The notes beneath the pieces were generated by a model. It searched no databases and had not been told where the DNA came from. It saw only the letters and a program-made list of their open reading frames with translations. 64,000 nt of DNA from Clostridia bacterium (lineage in GTDB: Bacteria; Bacillota; Clostridia; Christensenellales; Aristaeellaceae): NCBI GenBank assembly GCA_017427165.1, contig JAFRTK010000093.1, positions 24,660-88,659 of the forward strand, in the 5' to 3' direction. Made by a program: the position numbers and the translations under genes. This document shows positions 10,159 to 20,139 of the stretch, piece by piece. How positions within the stretch are numbered: the first letter of the stretch is position 1; each line of letters opens with the position of its first letter.

Positions 10159-11125
10159 GACGCGCGCGGAAACGGCGGCCGTTACCCGCCGGATAAACCG
10201 GGACCGGATCCGGAAGCTGCTGCTGGGCACCCGCGACCGGAACGGCATGATCAAGCTGATTGCCATTTACGGCCTGCTGATCTGCATCGGGTTCATCTAC
10301 CTGTATCCGATCCTGTACATGATCTCCGCGTCCTTCATGACACTGGATGACCTGCTGGATTCCTCAATCCAGTGGATTCCGTCCAGCTTCAACCTGGACA
10401 ACTACCGGCAGGCAGGCGCCAGCATGAACTACGGAAACTCCCTGCTGCAGAGTTTCCTGATCGCCGGGCTGCCCACGTTGTGCAACCTGGTGGCCTGCAG
10501 CCTGACCGGTTACGGCCTGGCCCGGTACAAATTCCGGGGCAAGGGCATCATCATCGGGCTGATTATCCTGACATTTGTGCTGCCGCGGCAGATTACGATG
10601 ATCCCCACCTACAGCATGTACGCGAACCTGGGCATCCTGAACAGCGTGTGGGCGTTCATCGTGCCGGCGATTGTGGCCCAGGGACTGAACGCACCGATCT
10701 TCATCATGATCTTCTGGCAGTTCTTCCGGAATGTGCCGCAGGCCCTGGTGGAGGCGGCGAAGATTGACGGCGCCGGGCACTTCAAGAGCTTCTTCTCCAT
10801 CTCGCTGCCGACGGCAGCCCCGGCATTCATCACGGTAGCCCTGTTCTCCTTCGTGTGGTACTGGAACGAGTTCTACCTGACGCAGCTGTTTGTACACGGT
10901 GTGCTGGTGGAAAGCAGCCTGACCACGCTGATCATCCAGCTGCAGAACTTCAACACGAACTACTCCAGCTATGCGCAGACCGCGGCAAGCGGCGCCACAA
11001 ACCTGAATGAGTCCATCAAGATGGCCGGCACGCTGATCGCCGTACTGCCGCTGATGATCCTGTACTTTGTGCTGCAGCGTCATTTTGTGGAAAGCATCGA
11101 CCGGACCGGTATCACCGGTGAGTAA
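10124..11125 (+). CDS. Sugar ABC transporter permease (MalG type)
   Basis: Partner permease of the second importer, 333 residues. The ATG at 10124 follows AAAGGAGG and lies inside the previous gene. Six membrane segments follow an N-terminal cytoplasmic stretch of about 40 residues. The EAA loop is near residue 209 (EAAKIDGAGH, then SLPTAAP). A solute-binding protein gene follows after 73 bases. Like the first pair, it lacks a co-encoded ATPase. Confidence 0.92.
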   Translation: MQRSTTVPPSAETRAETAAVTRRINRDRIRKLLLGTRDRNGMIKLIAIYGLLICIGFIYLYPILYMISASFMTLDDLLDSSIQWIPSSFNLDNYRQAGASMNYGNSLLQSFLIAGLPTLCNLVACSLTGYGLARYKFRGKGIIIGLIILTFVLPRQITMIPTYSMYANLGILNSVWAFIVPAIVAQGLNAPIFIMIFWQFFRNVPQALVEAAKIDGAGHFKSFFSISLPTAAPAFITVALFSFVWYWNEFYLTQLFVHGVLVESSLTTLIIQLQNFNTNYSSYAQTAASGATNLNESIKMAGTLIAVLPLMILYFVLQRHFVESIDRTGITGE

Positions 11126-11198
11126 CGAATATGGACCGCGGCGGGAACCCGGCGCGTATCATAGAGAACAATTTTTCGAATGAAAGGAAGGATTCCCC

Positions 11199-12749
11199 AT
11201 GTTCAGAAAACTGCTGGCATGTCTGATGGCCATCACCCTGCTGCTGGGCTGCATGAGCTTTGCGGCGGCGGAAGGTGTGACCGGAGAGACGGAAGAGGTT
11301 GTGATTGACGGTATTACGTACCACAAGGCAACCGACCTGACCCAGGATGAAATCGAGCTGACCTATTTCCACTTTGACCAGGATGAAACGGTCCAGGCCC
11401 TGGCGGAACGTTTTATGCAGATCTACCCGAACATCAAGGTGACGGCACAGTACGAAAACGTCTCCACCTATGATGATACGCTGCTGACCCTGATGGGCAA
11501 CTCCAGCGGCGGAATCAAGCCGGACGTCATCATGTACTCGGACTGCGACTTCGCGCTGAGCAACATGCTGCTGAGCGACATCTCCGCCTACTGGGATTCC
11601 GATCCTGAGACGAAGAAGATCGCTTCCACGATCAACAGCGCGGGGGTTGGCACCTTCATGACGAAAGCCCGCTATGCCGTACCGGTGAAGTTCTTCCCGA
11701 CGGGCATGTACATTGACCGGAACGTGCTGGAAGCGCTGAACATGGATGAACCCGACCGCAACTGGACCTGGGAGGACATGATCGATCTGATCAAGGAAGC
11801 GACCGTGCCGAACTCCCCGGACGGCATTGCCTACTATGGCTGCGGATACTACAACCGCCTGGATTCCTACTACGGAATCGCGGCGTCCCAGGACATCATC
11901 GGCGAGTTCGGCTTTGACGGCAAGGACTTTGACCTGGGCGTATGGGCGGTCGGCGAGCAGGAATTCTCCGACCTGAAGCTGGGCGGATACATCGCCCCCT
12001 CAACCGAAACACAAGCCATGGAAGACTGGCTGGATGACTGGGAAGCCTGGGCCGGCGCTTCCGGACATGTGGCGCTGTTTACCGAAGCCTTCTGGACCTT
12101 CCAGGGCACCTGGAACACCGAAGCCTTCCAGCAGTACAACCTGGACATCGTGCCGTACGTGGTGCCGGCGGTGAGCGAGGAGGATGCCTCCAAGGACCAC
12201 CACACCATCGCGACGATCGACTTCGGCGGAATCACCCCGGCCTGCCAGCATCCTCGTGAAGCGTACGAGCTGCTGAAGTTCATGAGCTTCGGTATCGACG
12301 GCTGGAAGACCCGGATCCAGATCTACAACGACGAGACGAAGACCAACAAGTCCGGCCTGGCCCTGAAGCACGACGTGATGCCGTGCCCGATCACCACGGA
12401 CGAGGAAGTCTGGAACGCCTACATCGATATGTACTGCAAGGGCATGGACGATGAGCATGTGGAATGCTGGCGCGAATACTTCGAAAGCTGCATGCAGCCC
12501 ATCCCGTACGGCTGGACCTCCATTGCCGGATACTGGAACTACTGCGACGAGTACTTCAACAGCATCGGCATCCATGACCTGGTGGACGCCGGTAAGGCCA
12601 AAGCGGCGGACTATGCCGAGGAAGCCACCCGGATGGCCAACCTGTACCACGCCAACGCGATGCTGCGCTACTTCGGGCCGGACGGATACAACGTACTGAG
12701 CGAGGATGAAGTAGCGGAATACACGCAGATGGTTGCGGACAATTCGTAA
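11199..12749 (+). CDS. Extracellular solute-binding protein, family 1
   Basis: Ligand-binding subunit of the second importer, 516 residues, behind GAAAGGAAGGA. The signal peptide carries a lipobox-like LLGC at Cys18, so it is probably a lipoprotein, although the AAAEG just after could be cut by signal peptidase I. The mature domain starts near residue 50 (IELTYFHFDQDETVQALAER) and has the usual two-lobe plan to the C-terminus. The 20 coding bases around the signal cleavage site are identical to those in the next gene. The ligand is probably an arabinose- or xylose-containing oligosaccharide, judged only from the downstream glycosidases. Confidence 0.9.
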   Translation: MFRKLLACLMAITLLLGCMSFAAAEGVTGETEEVVIDGITYHKATDLTQDEIELTYFHFDQDETVQALAERFMQIYPNIKVTAQYENVSTYDDTLLTLMGNSSGGIKPDVIMYSDCDFALSNMLLSDISAYWDSDPETKKIASTINSAGVGTFMTKARYAVPVKFFPTGMYIDRNVLEALNMDEPDRNWTWEDMIDLIKEATVPNSPDGIAYYGCGYYNRLDSYYGIAASQDIIGEFGFDGKDFDLGVWAVGEQEFSDLKLGGYIAPSTETQAMEDWLDDWEAWAGASGHVALFTEAFWTFQGTWNTEAFQQYNLDIVPYVVPAVSEEDASKDHHTIATIDFGGITPACQHPREAYELLKFMSFGIDGWKTRIQIYNDETKTNKSGLALKHDVMPCPITTDEEVWNAYIDMYCKGMDDEHVECWREYFESCMQPIPYGWTSIAGYWNYCDEYFNSIGIHDLVDAGKAKAADYAEEATRMANLYHANAMLRYFGPDGYNVLSEDEVAEYTQMVADNS

Positions 12750-12755
12750 CGGTGA

Positions 12756-12773
12756 TTTAAGCGAAGGCTTAAA
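12756..12773 (+). other. Stem-loop between binding-protein and LamG genes
   Basis: TTTAAGC and GCTTAAA form a perfect 7-base stem around a GAAG loop, 6 bases after the binding-protein stop. No T-run follows, so it is more likely an RNA processing or stability element, or a weak attenuator, than a true terminator. Confidence 0.45.
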
Positions 12774-12810
12774 CAATAAAAAAACCAAATGATAAAGGAG
12801 GAACCCCAAC

Positions 12811-14319
12811 ATGAAGAAATGGCTTGCCTTGATCCTGTGTGCCGCGCTCGCACTGAGCGTGTGCAGCTTTGCGGCGGCGGAAGGAACCGAACTGCCGGAA
12901 GCGTTTGCCCACATCACCTTTGACGGTGAAGACGAAGGCTACAAAACCATCACCAACGGCGAAAAGGCAGAGAATGATCCCCTGCTGGACGGCGCGAACA
13001 AATCCATTGTGGAAGCACCCGATGCCAAGCTGCTGTACGGCGAAGGCCCGGTCGGCAAAGCACTGTACATCGACGGCACCTATGGCCTGGACCTGGGCCT
13101 GAAGCCCACCAACACCGACGTCTGGACCGTTTCCTACTGGATGAACGCGGACCGGCTGAGCGACTACGGCCCCACGCTGCAGATCGGCTACAACATGGAA
13201 CGCGCGGATACCGCCGCGAACGTAACCTGGATGAACATTACACAGACCAACTGGACGCCCAAGTATTTCCCGACCGTCTGGAGCCGCAATGTGGCTTCCA
13301 ACGCGGAAGACGGAACCGCCTGCTGGCCCTGGATGGCTCCCTTCTCCGATGAAGGCGCCATGATCGGCAAGCGTGAATGGGCAATGTTCACCATCGTCTG
13401 CTCCGGCGAGGAACAGACCGGCGGCAACGGCCAGAAGACGGTCGGCGCCCAGCTGTATGTGAACGGCGAACTGCGGTATGACTCCGCGGACAACTATGAG
13501 AACGGCACCTACTTCACCTATACCTGGGATGCCACGCTGGCTCCGAACATCATGAAGCCCGGCGATGACGCCTTCGAAGCGTACTTTGGCATCAACTACT
13601 GGGACACGATCTACAAGGGATATGTGGATGACCTGTATGTGTTCGACACCGCGCTGAACGCCGAGCAGGTAAAGGCCCTGTACGCGATGGGCAATGCCGC
13701 GCTGGAAAGCCCGAAGGGCGGTCCGGTGGTGGAAGAAGCGGCTGCTGCGGAAGAACCCGCCGCTCCCGCGGTTGAAGTGAAAATTACCGGTACCGCGGTG
13801 GGCGCGGAAGACTGCACCACCGGTTTCTGGGGCGCTCATTCCGACATCTGGGCTGTTCCGGACGGAGAGTTCGCCGGCGTGATCTTCACCAACTACAATG
13901 CCGGTGAGGAAGCGGCCAACTGGAACAACTTCAACGTCGTGCTGCAGAACACCCCGACCGGCCACGCCGCGGACCAGGCGGAAGGCTATATGGAATACGC
14001 CGTGGTGCGCAGCGACAACTTCGGCTGGGGCGCCGGCTATGACGGAAACGAAGAACTGGTGACCACCCCCGAGTGGGAAGGCAACCTGGGACCGCAGCTG
14101 AACGGCGCACAGATCGCGGTGATCGTCCAGAAGGACGGCGACAAGGTCAGCGTCGGCATGTTCGGCGACAAGGTGGACGGCGGCTCCTATTCCCAGACCT
14201 ATGAGAACATCAAGGCGGACGGCGACGTGTACTTCTGCCTGGTGGTCGACAACTGCTGCCTGGACATCCAGCAGGTGCTGGACAACGACGCAGTTATGGC
14301 GATGATCGCTGCCGAATAA
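12811..14319 (+). CDS. Secreted LamG-like (concanavalin A fold) carbohydrate-binding protein
   Basis: A 502-residue protein behind AAAGGAGG. The signal peptide ends at about residue 25 (FAAAEG). Residues about 30-295 look like a LamG/jelly-roll domain, with the typical closing pattern YVDDLYVFDTALNAEQVKAL. An alanine/glutamate-rich linker (about 305-325) leads to a second beta-rich C-terminal domain (about 328-500) with many Trp and Asn residues, which I do not recognise. There is no catalytic motif and no anchor. It probably binds the target polysaccharide outside the cell and works with the neighbouring binding protein. A perfect 30-base palindrome follows its stop. Confidence 0.75.
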   Translation: MKKWLALILCAALALSVCSFAAAEGTELPEAFAHITFDGEDEGYKTITNGEKAENDPLLDGANKSIVEAPDAKLLYGEGPVGKALYIDGTYGLDLGLKPTNTDVWTVSYWMNADRLSDYGPTLQIGYNMERADTAANVTWMNITQTNWTPKYFPTVWSRNVASNAEDGTACWPWMAPFSDEGAMIGKREWAMFTIVCSGEEQTGGNGQKTVGAQLYVNGELRYDSADNYENGTYFTYTWDATLAPNIMKPGDDAFEAYFGINYWDTIYKGYVDDLYVFDTALNAEQVKALYAMGNAALESPKGGPVVEEAAAAEEPAAPAVEVKITGTAVGAEDCTTGFWGAHSDIWAVPDGEFAGVIFTNYNAGEEAANWNNFNVVLQNTPTGHAADQAEGYMEYAVVRSDNFGWGAGYDGNEELVTTPEWEGNLGPQLNGAQIAVIVQKDGDKVSVGMFGDKVDGGSYSQTYENIKADGDVYFCLVVDNCCLDIQQVLDNDAVMAMIAAE

Positions 14320-14343
14320 TCTGATTCTGACAGGTTCCATTTC

Positions 14344-14373
14344 CCCGGGCTGCCGCCGCGGCGGCAGCCCGGG
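14344..14373 (+). terminator. Perfect 30-base palindrome after the LamG gene
   Basis: CCCGGGCTGCCGCCG is followed directly by its exact reverse complement. The RNA would fold into a very stable GC hairpin. No T-run follows, so it may act as a 3' stabiliser or partial terminator that lowers expression of the downstream glycosidases relative to the transporter genes. Confidence 0.6.
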
Positions 14374-14406
14374 ATTTCCGGAAAATTCTGACGAACGGGT
14401 GATCAT

Positions 14407-15327
14407 ATGCAACCATTTATTGAACAGCGCGCGGATCCGTTTATCACATGCAAAGACGGCCGGTATTATTTTACGGCGTCCGTGCCGGCGTTTGACCGGG
14501 TGATCCTGCGCGGCTCGAACACGCTGGACGGGCTGCGGGAAGCAGAGGAAAAAACGGTGTGGACCCGGCATCCGTCCGGGGAAATGAGCTGCAACATCTG
14601 GGCGCCGGAGCTCCACTATGTGGACGGACAATGGGTGATCTATTTCGCGGCAGCCCGGGGCGGGGCGGATGAAGCAGGCCGCTTTGACCACCGGACATAC
14701 GCGCTGGTGAATCCGAATCCCGATCCGACGGAAGGGGAATTCAGGGAAGCCGGACGGATCGATACCGGATGGGAAACGTTTACGATTGATTCCACCACGG
14801 TGGAATACGGCGGAAAACGCTATTTTATCTGGGCCCAGCGGGACTTCAGCATCCCCGGGAACAGCAACCTGTATATCGCGGAGATGAAGAACGCCCTGGA
14901 ACTGAAGCTGCCCGCGGTGCTGCTGAGCGTTCCCGAATACGACTGGGAATGCCAGGGATTCCTGGTGAACGAAGGGCCGGGCTGCCTGATCCATGACGGC
15001 CGGCTGTATATTACCTATTCCGGCAGCGCGACCGACGAGCGGTACGCGATGGGCCTGCTGAAGCTGAAGACCGGCGGGGATCCGCTGAATGCATCGGACT
15101 GGGAGAAATCCCCGACGCCGGTGATGGTGACCGAGGAAAAGAACGGGCTGTACGGCCCGGGACACAATTCATTTACAAAAAACAAGGACGGGAAGGATAT
15201 CCTGGTTTTCCATGCCAGGCCCTATCCGGGATTCCGGGGCAGCGCCCTGAGTGATCCGAACAGGCATTGCTTTTTACGGTATATCCGGTATAATGACGCC
15301 GGTGAACCGATATTTCAGGATAGATAA
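14407..15327 (+). CDS. Glycoside hydrolase family 43 (probable alpha-L-arabinofuranosidase or beta-xylosidase)
   Basis: A five-bladed propeller glycosidase of 306 residues without signal peptide, so cytoplasmic. The expected GH43 catalytic triad can be placed: general base Asp10 in RADPF, pKa-modulating Asp128 in TIDST, and acid Glu189 in NEGP. Its length matches single-domain members. It precedes a GH51 arabinofuranosidase by 21 bases, so the pair probably strip arabinose from imported oligosaccharides. Specificity between arabinose and xylose cannot be decided from the sequence. Confidence 0.88.
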   Translation: MQPFIEQRADPFITCKDGRYYFTASVPAFDRVILRGSNTLDGLREAEEKTVWTRHPSGEMSCNIWAPELHYVDGQWVIYFAAARGGADEAGRFDHRTYALVNPNPDPTEGEFREAGRIDTGWETFTIDSTTVEYGGKRYFIWAQRDFSIPGNSNLYIAEMKNALELKLPAVLLSVPEYDWECQGFLVNEGPGCLIHDGRLYITYSGSATDERYAMGLLKLKTGGDPLNASDWEKSPTPVMVTEEKNGLYGPGHNSFTKNKDGKDILVFHARPYPGFRGSALSDPNRHCFLRYIRYNDAGEPIFQDR

Positions 15328-16860
<1,533 letters not shown>

Positions 16861-16880
16861 GAATCACTGAATCAAGCAAA

Positions 16881-16909
16881 AGGCTGCCTCTGAAGAGGCA
16901 GTCTTTTTT
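16881..16909 (+). terminator. Rho-independent terminator of the glycan locus
   Basis: A stem of about ten pairs (GGCTGCCTC with GAGGCAGTC) around a four-base loop is followed by TTTTTT, 20 bases after abfA. Confidence 0.9.
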
Positions 16910-16983
16910 GCTGCGGGGCGGACAAACGTGAAAAAAGAAAGCATAGCGGCCGGGGAACGGATATCCCGACAGGGGATGCCGGA

Positions 16984-17018
16984 CATCATGCAGAAAAAAT
17001 AATTCCGTACGCATGATG
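16984..17018. promoter_or_regulatory. Spaced dyad upstream of the ECF sigma gene
   Basis: CATCATGC at 16984 is repeated in inverted form, GCATGATG, at 17011, with 19 bases between. It lies 57 bases before the sigma gene start and may be a regulator site. Confidence 0.35.
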
Positions 17019-17044
17019 ATTTCATGTTCTGAACCGTCTAATAG

Positions 17045-17058
17045 TTGCAGCGCTGCAA
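17045..17058. promoter_or_regulatory. 14-base perfect palindrome next to the sigma gene ribosome site
   Basis: TTGCAGCGCTGCAA is its own reverse complement. It ends 4 bases before the AGGAGG of the sigma gene, so a bound protein or an RNA fold here could affect transcription or translation start. Confidence 0.4.
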
Positions 17059-17075
17059 AACAGGAGGTTAAAACC

Positions 17076-17537
17076 TTGGACAGAAACTTTTTCACGGCAG
17101 AGATCGAAGCCTGCTCGGACATGATGTACCGGGTAGCCTGGTCGATCCTGCGGAACCACGCTGACGTGCAGGACGCATTGCAGGATGCGGTCCTCAAAGC
17201 ATGGGAGAAACGGGACAGGCTTCGGGAAGAAAAATTCTTCCGTACCTGGATGATCCGTATCCTGATTAACGCGTGCTATGACGCGCAAAAGAAACGCCAC
17301 CGTATTGTTCCGGCTGAAAACATTCCTGCCCGGACACAGGCCTCTGTCCCCGATCCCGACCTGGCTATGGCACTGGAAGCCCTTCCGGAAAAGCTGCGGC
17401 TGCCGCTTGTGCTTTGCTATTCAGAAGGGATGAGCTATGAGGAAGCAGCAGATGTGCTGCAGATCCCGACGGCCACCCTCCGGGGACGGATCAGCCGGGG
17501 AAAAGCTGAATTGAGAAAGGAGCTGAAAGCGGAATGA
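17076..17537 (+). CDS. ECF-type RNA polymerase sigma factor
   Basis: Directs RNA polymerase to a small stress or surface regulon. TTG at 17076, six bases after AGGAGG, gives 153 residues; an upstream in-frame ATG at 17013 lacks a ribosome site. Region 2 (about 14-80) includes DALQDAVLKAWE and FRTWMIRILINACYD. Region 4 (about 96-150) has the helix-turn-helix MSYEEAADVLQIPTATLRGR. The stop overlaps the next gene by four bases (ATGA), the usual layout for a sigma factor with its membrane regulator. Confidence 0.93.
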   Translation: MDRNFFTAEIEACSDMMYRVAWSILRNHADVQDALQDAVLKAWEKRDRLREEKFFRTWMIRILINACYDAQKKRHRIVPAENIPARTQASVPDPDLAMALEALPEKLRLPLVLCYSEGMSYEEAADVLQIPTATLRGRISRGKAELRKELKAE

Positions 17538-18646
17538 AGCGCGATTTTGACAGCCTGAACCTGCGGGATGCTTTTCCGGCTATGCCGGACGAATGCCGTA
17601 TTGCGCTAATGACAGCCGCCCGCTCCGTGAAGGAGGAAGAACCCGTGAAACGTATAACGGTCAGAACCATACTTATTGCCGCATGTATCATCATCGCCAC
17701 CGCAGCCATCGCCATGGCTGCGGGACAGATCCTGGGATGGAACGATTTCTTTACCGCTTTCTACGGAAGCACCCGGGTGCCTCAGGCTGCCCAGGAAATC
17801 CTGGAGTCGGCCAGTGAGGAAACATTTACTGTCGGCCCCGCGACATTCAAGGTGCAGCAGCGCTTTGCCGACCGGCATACCGCCATGGCGTCTGTCCAGG
17901 TCACGATGACGGACGGAAGCCTTGCCCTGATGACCATGAGCGGCGAGCAGGAAGAATCCATCCAGGCAAACGGGCAGAACGGGAAGGATTACGCGAAACG
18001 CCTGGGCGTGGATCCGTCCCTGAGCTGGATTGAAGCTGCGAAGGAGCTTCACTGCCCGCTGTACATCATGCGGGGAATCCTGAACCTGGACGAGCAGTAC
18101 TGCGGCGGCGAGGGAATGGAAGATGTGCTCTATGACGAAAACGGCTGCTTTGTGGATTACAGCATGCAGATGCTCGACAGCAAAGCAGTGGGAGAGGAAC
18201 TCCCGATGCAGTTTTTCCTGCGGGTGGCAGAGATTGACCTGGAAACCGGGGAGGAGAAGGATGAAGTGCTCATTGAGCGTCCGGTCATTCCGGTCCGGGT
18301 CGCACAGGCAACGGACACGGTGAACTGGAAGCTGCCAGAGCCCTATACCGCCTATGGGATGACCCTGGACGCCGCATGGGGTGAACTGACTCCTGCGGGG
18401 CTGTATCTCTTTACTGATTTTACGGCTACTGAAGGTGCGGATCCGGATGATTTCGACGTCCCGGAATGGCTGGACGCAGATGGTAACCCATATTCCTGGG
18501 GCCTGAACCTGAGCTATGATGTCAACGTGGATGAATGGCCGAAGGTTTCCATGATGGGCCTGATCTCCGTGGACAGCATTCCGGAAAAGATTATCCTGTC
18601 CATGACCGACGGCGACGGAACCCACAACCTGACCCTGGAGAAATAA
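17534..18646 (+). CDS. Membrane-anchored putative anti-sigma factor (DUF4179-like)
   Basis: A 370-residue protein overlapping the sigma gene by four bases. The cytoplasmic N-terminus (about 1-40) should hold the sigma factor. One membrane helix covers about 44-64. The rest is an extracytoplasmic beta-rich region (about 75-370) that starts with a DUF4179-like stretch. It probably senses an envelope signal and releases the sigma factor. The family name is from memory of similar gene pairs; the single helix and gene overlap are direct observations. Confidence 0.75.
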   Translation: MKRDFDSLNLRDAFPAMPDECRIALMTAARSVKEEEPVKRITVRTILIAACIIIATAAIAMAAGQILGWNDFFTAFYGSTRVPQAAQEILESASEETFTVGPATFKVQQRFADRHTAMASVQVTMTDGSLALMTMSGEQEESIQANGQNGKDYAKRLGVDPSLSWIEAAKELHCPLYIMRGILNLDEQYCGGEGMEDVLYDENGCFVDYSMQMLDSKAVGEELPMQFFLRVAEIDLETGEEKDEVLIERPVIPVRVAQATDTVNWKLPEPYTAYGMTLDAAWGELTPAGLYLFTDFTATEGADPDDFDVPEWLDADGNPYSWGLNLSYDVNVDEWPKVSMMGLISVDSIPEKIILSMTDGDGTHNLTLEK

Positions 18647-18654
18647 AAACAGCC

Positions 18655-18687
18655 GGGGCGCTGCCGGATTCTCGGCAGCGCCCCTTT
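18655..18687 (+). terminator. GC-rich hairpin between anti-sigma and binding-protein-like genes
   Basis: GGGGCGCTGCC pairs with GGCAGCGCCCC around an eight-base loop, with only TTT after it. It ends 15 bases before the next ATG and abuts that gene's ribosome site, so it may act as an attenuator rather than a full stop. Confidence 0.65.
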
Positions 18688-18699
18688 CCGGAGAAAAAG

Positions 18700-20040
18700 A
18701 TGAGAAAAACAATCATAATCCTCCTGGCGGCCGTGCTTTTCCTCCTGACAGCAGTCCCGTGTGCATGCGCAGAAGGAAAGGACACAGCAGGAACGGAAGC
18801 TCCCAGGGTGTATATCATGAATGATTCCGAAGAACGTGAATGGGCAGAGATACTGGGTTTCAGCAAGCCCCTGGAAAACATTCAGACATCCCGCAGCTAT
18901 CCTTCTCTGGCAGACCTGCTCCGTGAATGCCAGCCTGACTTTTTTGAGATATATACCTATCAGTACGGATCACCACGGGATCTGTACCTTGACGGGCTGA
19001 TCGAACCGTTTGAGCCCACAGAAGCAATGACTGCAGAGATTGAATCCATGGCCCCATACGTCCGGACCGCGATCCGGAATGAACTGATGACTCCGGACGG
19101 AAAAATGCTGGGATATCCATCGACAGACTATTCCATTTGCGAAGCCCCCGAATTTATCGGCTACTGGATTCCGGATGCATGGGCAGCATCGCCGTTCCGG
19201 GAGACTGCACCTCCGTCATCATTTGAAGAACTGCTTGATTTTATCGATGTTTACCTGGATACGCCCCATAACGGTTTCCGGCTCTCTTATGCCGGAAGCA
19301 AAAACGAATATCTGCATCAGCTGCTCCTGGATCTCCTGATGGTCTCCTGGGTGGTTCAATGTCGGTATGCGGGAGAACCGACTGTGTTCAGCGACCCGAA
19401 GTTTATTGAGCTCGCCTGCAGAACGCAGGAGCTGTTCCGGAAACTGCTGAAGGAAGATTACCGGAAAAACGTGGACACAAGCAAACGCTACCTTTTCGCG
19501 TGGCGGCAGCTTGGTGGTTTATCCTTTAACGGAGAAGATACATTCACCTGCGCAAATATGATCCCGCTCCGGATCACAGCTGACCAGCCGCCTCTGATCA
19601 ACCTGAACATGAAGGTTTACTGCACGCGGCAGGGGACCCCTTATGCTTCCCACTCAGGTGAGCTTTTTGAAACGGCCATCAAAACCCATGTACTTAAAAG
19701 GAAGGAAGCTACCATATACGATGTATGGGCCTTTCCTTTAAAACCGGATCTGGACGCAGTGAACCGATACCTGGAAAAAGAGAAGGCTCCGAAGTATTGC
19801 GGAAATACCCATGAGTGGGCTGAAAGCGTTGAAACCCTCGACCGGTATGCGGTGCCTTGTATGGAATGCAGCGATTACATTATCGGGACCCAGTATGCCG
19901 AGTTTATGAAAGCCAAGTATGATTTCTTTATGAAGGCAGAGATGACGGCGGAAGAATTCGCAGCGGAGCTGGACCGTGAATATGCAGCGGCCAAGGATGA
20001 TCCATGGGATAAGCATATCTGGATCACGGATTACAACTGA
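18700..20040 (+). CDS. Secreted solute-binding-protein-like protein, orphan
   Basis: A 446-residue protein starting at the ATG behind CCGGAGAAAAAG. The signal peptide ends near ACAEG (about residue 25), with no clean lipobox. The mature part resembles a divergent family 1 binding protein (for example PTEAMTAEIESMAPYVRTA and SFEELLDFIDVYLD). No permease or ATPase gene is adjacent. It follows the sigma/anti-sigma pair after a hairpin and may be a target or signal partner of that system. The distant-homology assignment is uncertain. Confidence 0.6.
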   Translation: MRKTIIILLAAVLFLLTAVPCACAEGKDTAGTEAPRVYIMNDSEEREWAEILGFSKPLENIQTSRSYPSLADLLRECQPDFFEIYTYQYGSPRDLYLDGLIEPFEPTEAMTAEIESMAPYVRTAIRNELMTPDGKMLGYPSTDYSICEAPEFIGYWIPDAWAASPFRETAPPSSFEELLDFIDVYLDTPHNGFRLSYAGSKNEYLHQLLLDLLMVSWVVQCRYAGEPTVFSDPKFIELACRTQELFRKLLKEDYRKNVDTSKRYLFAWRQLGGLSFNGEDTFTCANMIPLRITADQPPLINLNMKVYCTRQGTPYASHSGELFETAIKTHVLKRKEATIYDVWAFPLKPDLDAVNRYLEKEKAPKYCGNTHEWAESVETLDRYAVPCMECSDYIIGTQYAEFMKAKYDFFMKAEMTAEEFAAELDREYAAAKDDPWDKHIWITDYN

Positions 20041-20076
20041 GAGTGAAATCGGAGACGGAAGAAAGATGAAAAGCAG

Positions 20077-20107
20077 CACCCGCAGGGCAATGCCCTGCGG
20101 GTGTTTT
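20077..20107 (+). terminator. Rho-independent terminator
   Basis: CACCCGCAGGGC and GCCCTGCGGGTG form a 12-base stem with an AAT loop, followed by TTTT. Confidence 0.85.
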
Positions 20108-20139
20108 GGTTATACCGGCAAGCAAATCAATATGTGTTT

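Noticed and set aside
12769-15165. Long antisense frame opposite the LamG and GH43 genes
   Set aside because: No ribosome site, no recognisable domain, and the + strand frames are clear.
17030-17045. TGAACCGTCTAA as an ECF-type promoter
   Set aside because: The TGAAC and CGTC elements are adjacent instead of about 16 bases apart, so they cannot act as -35 and -10.
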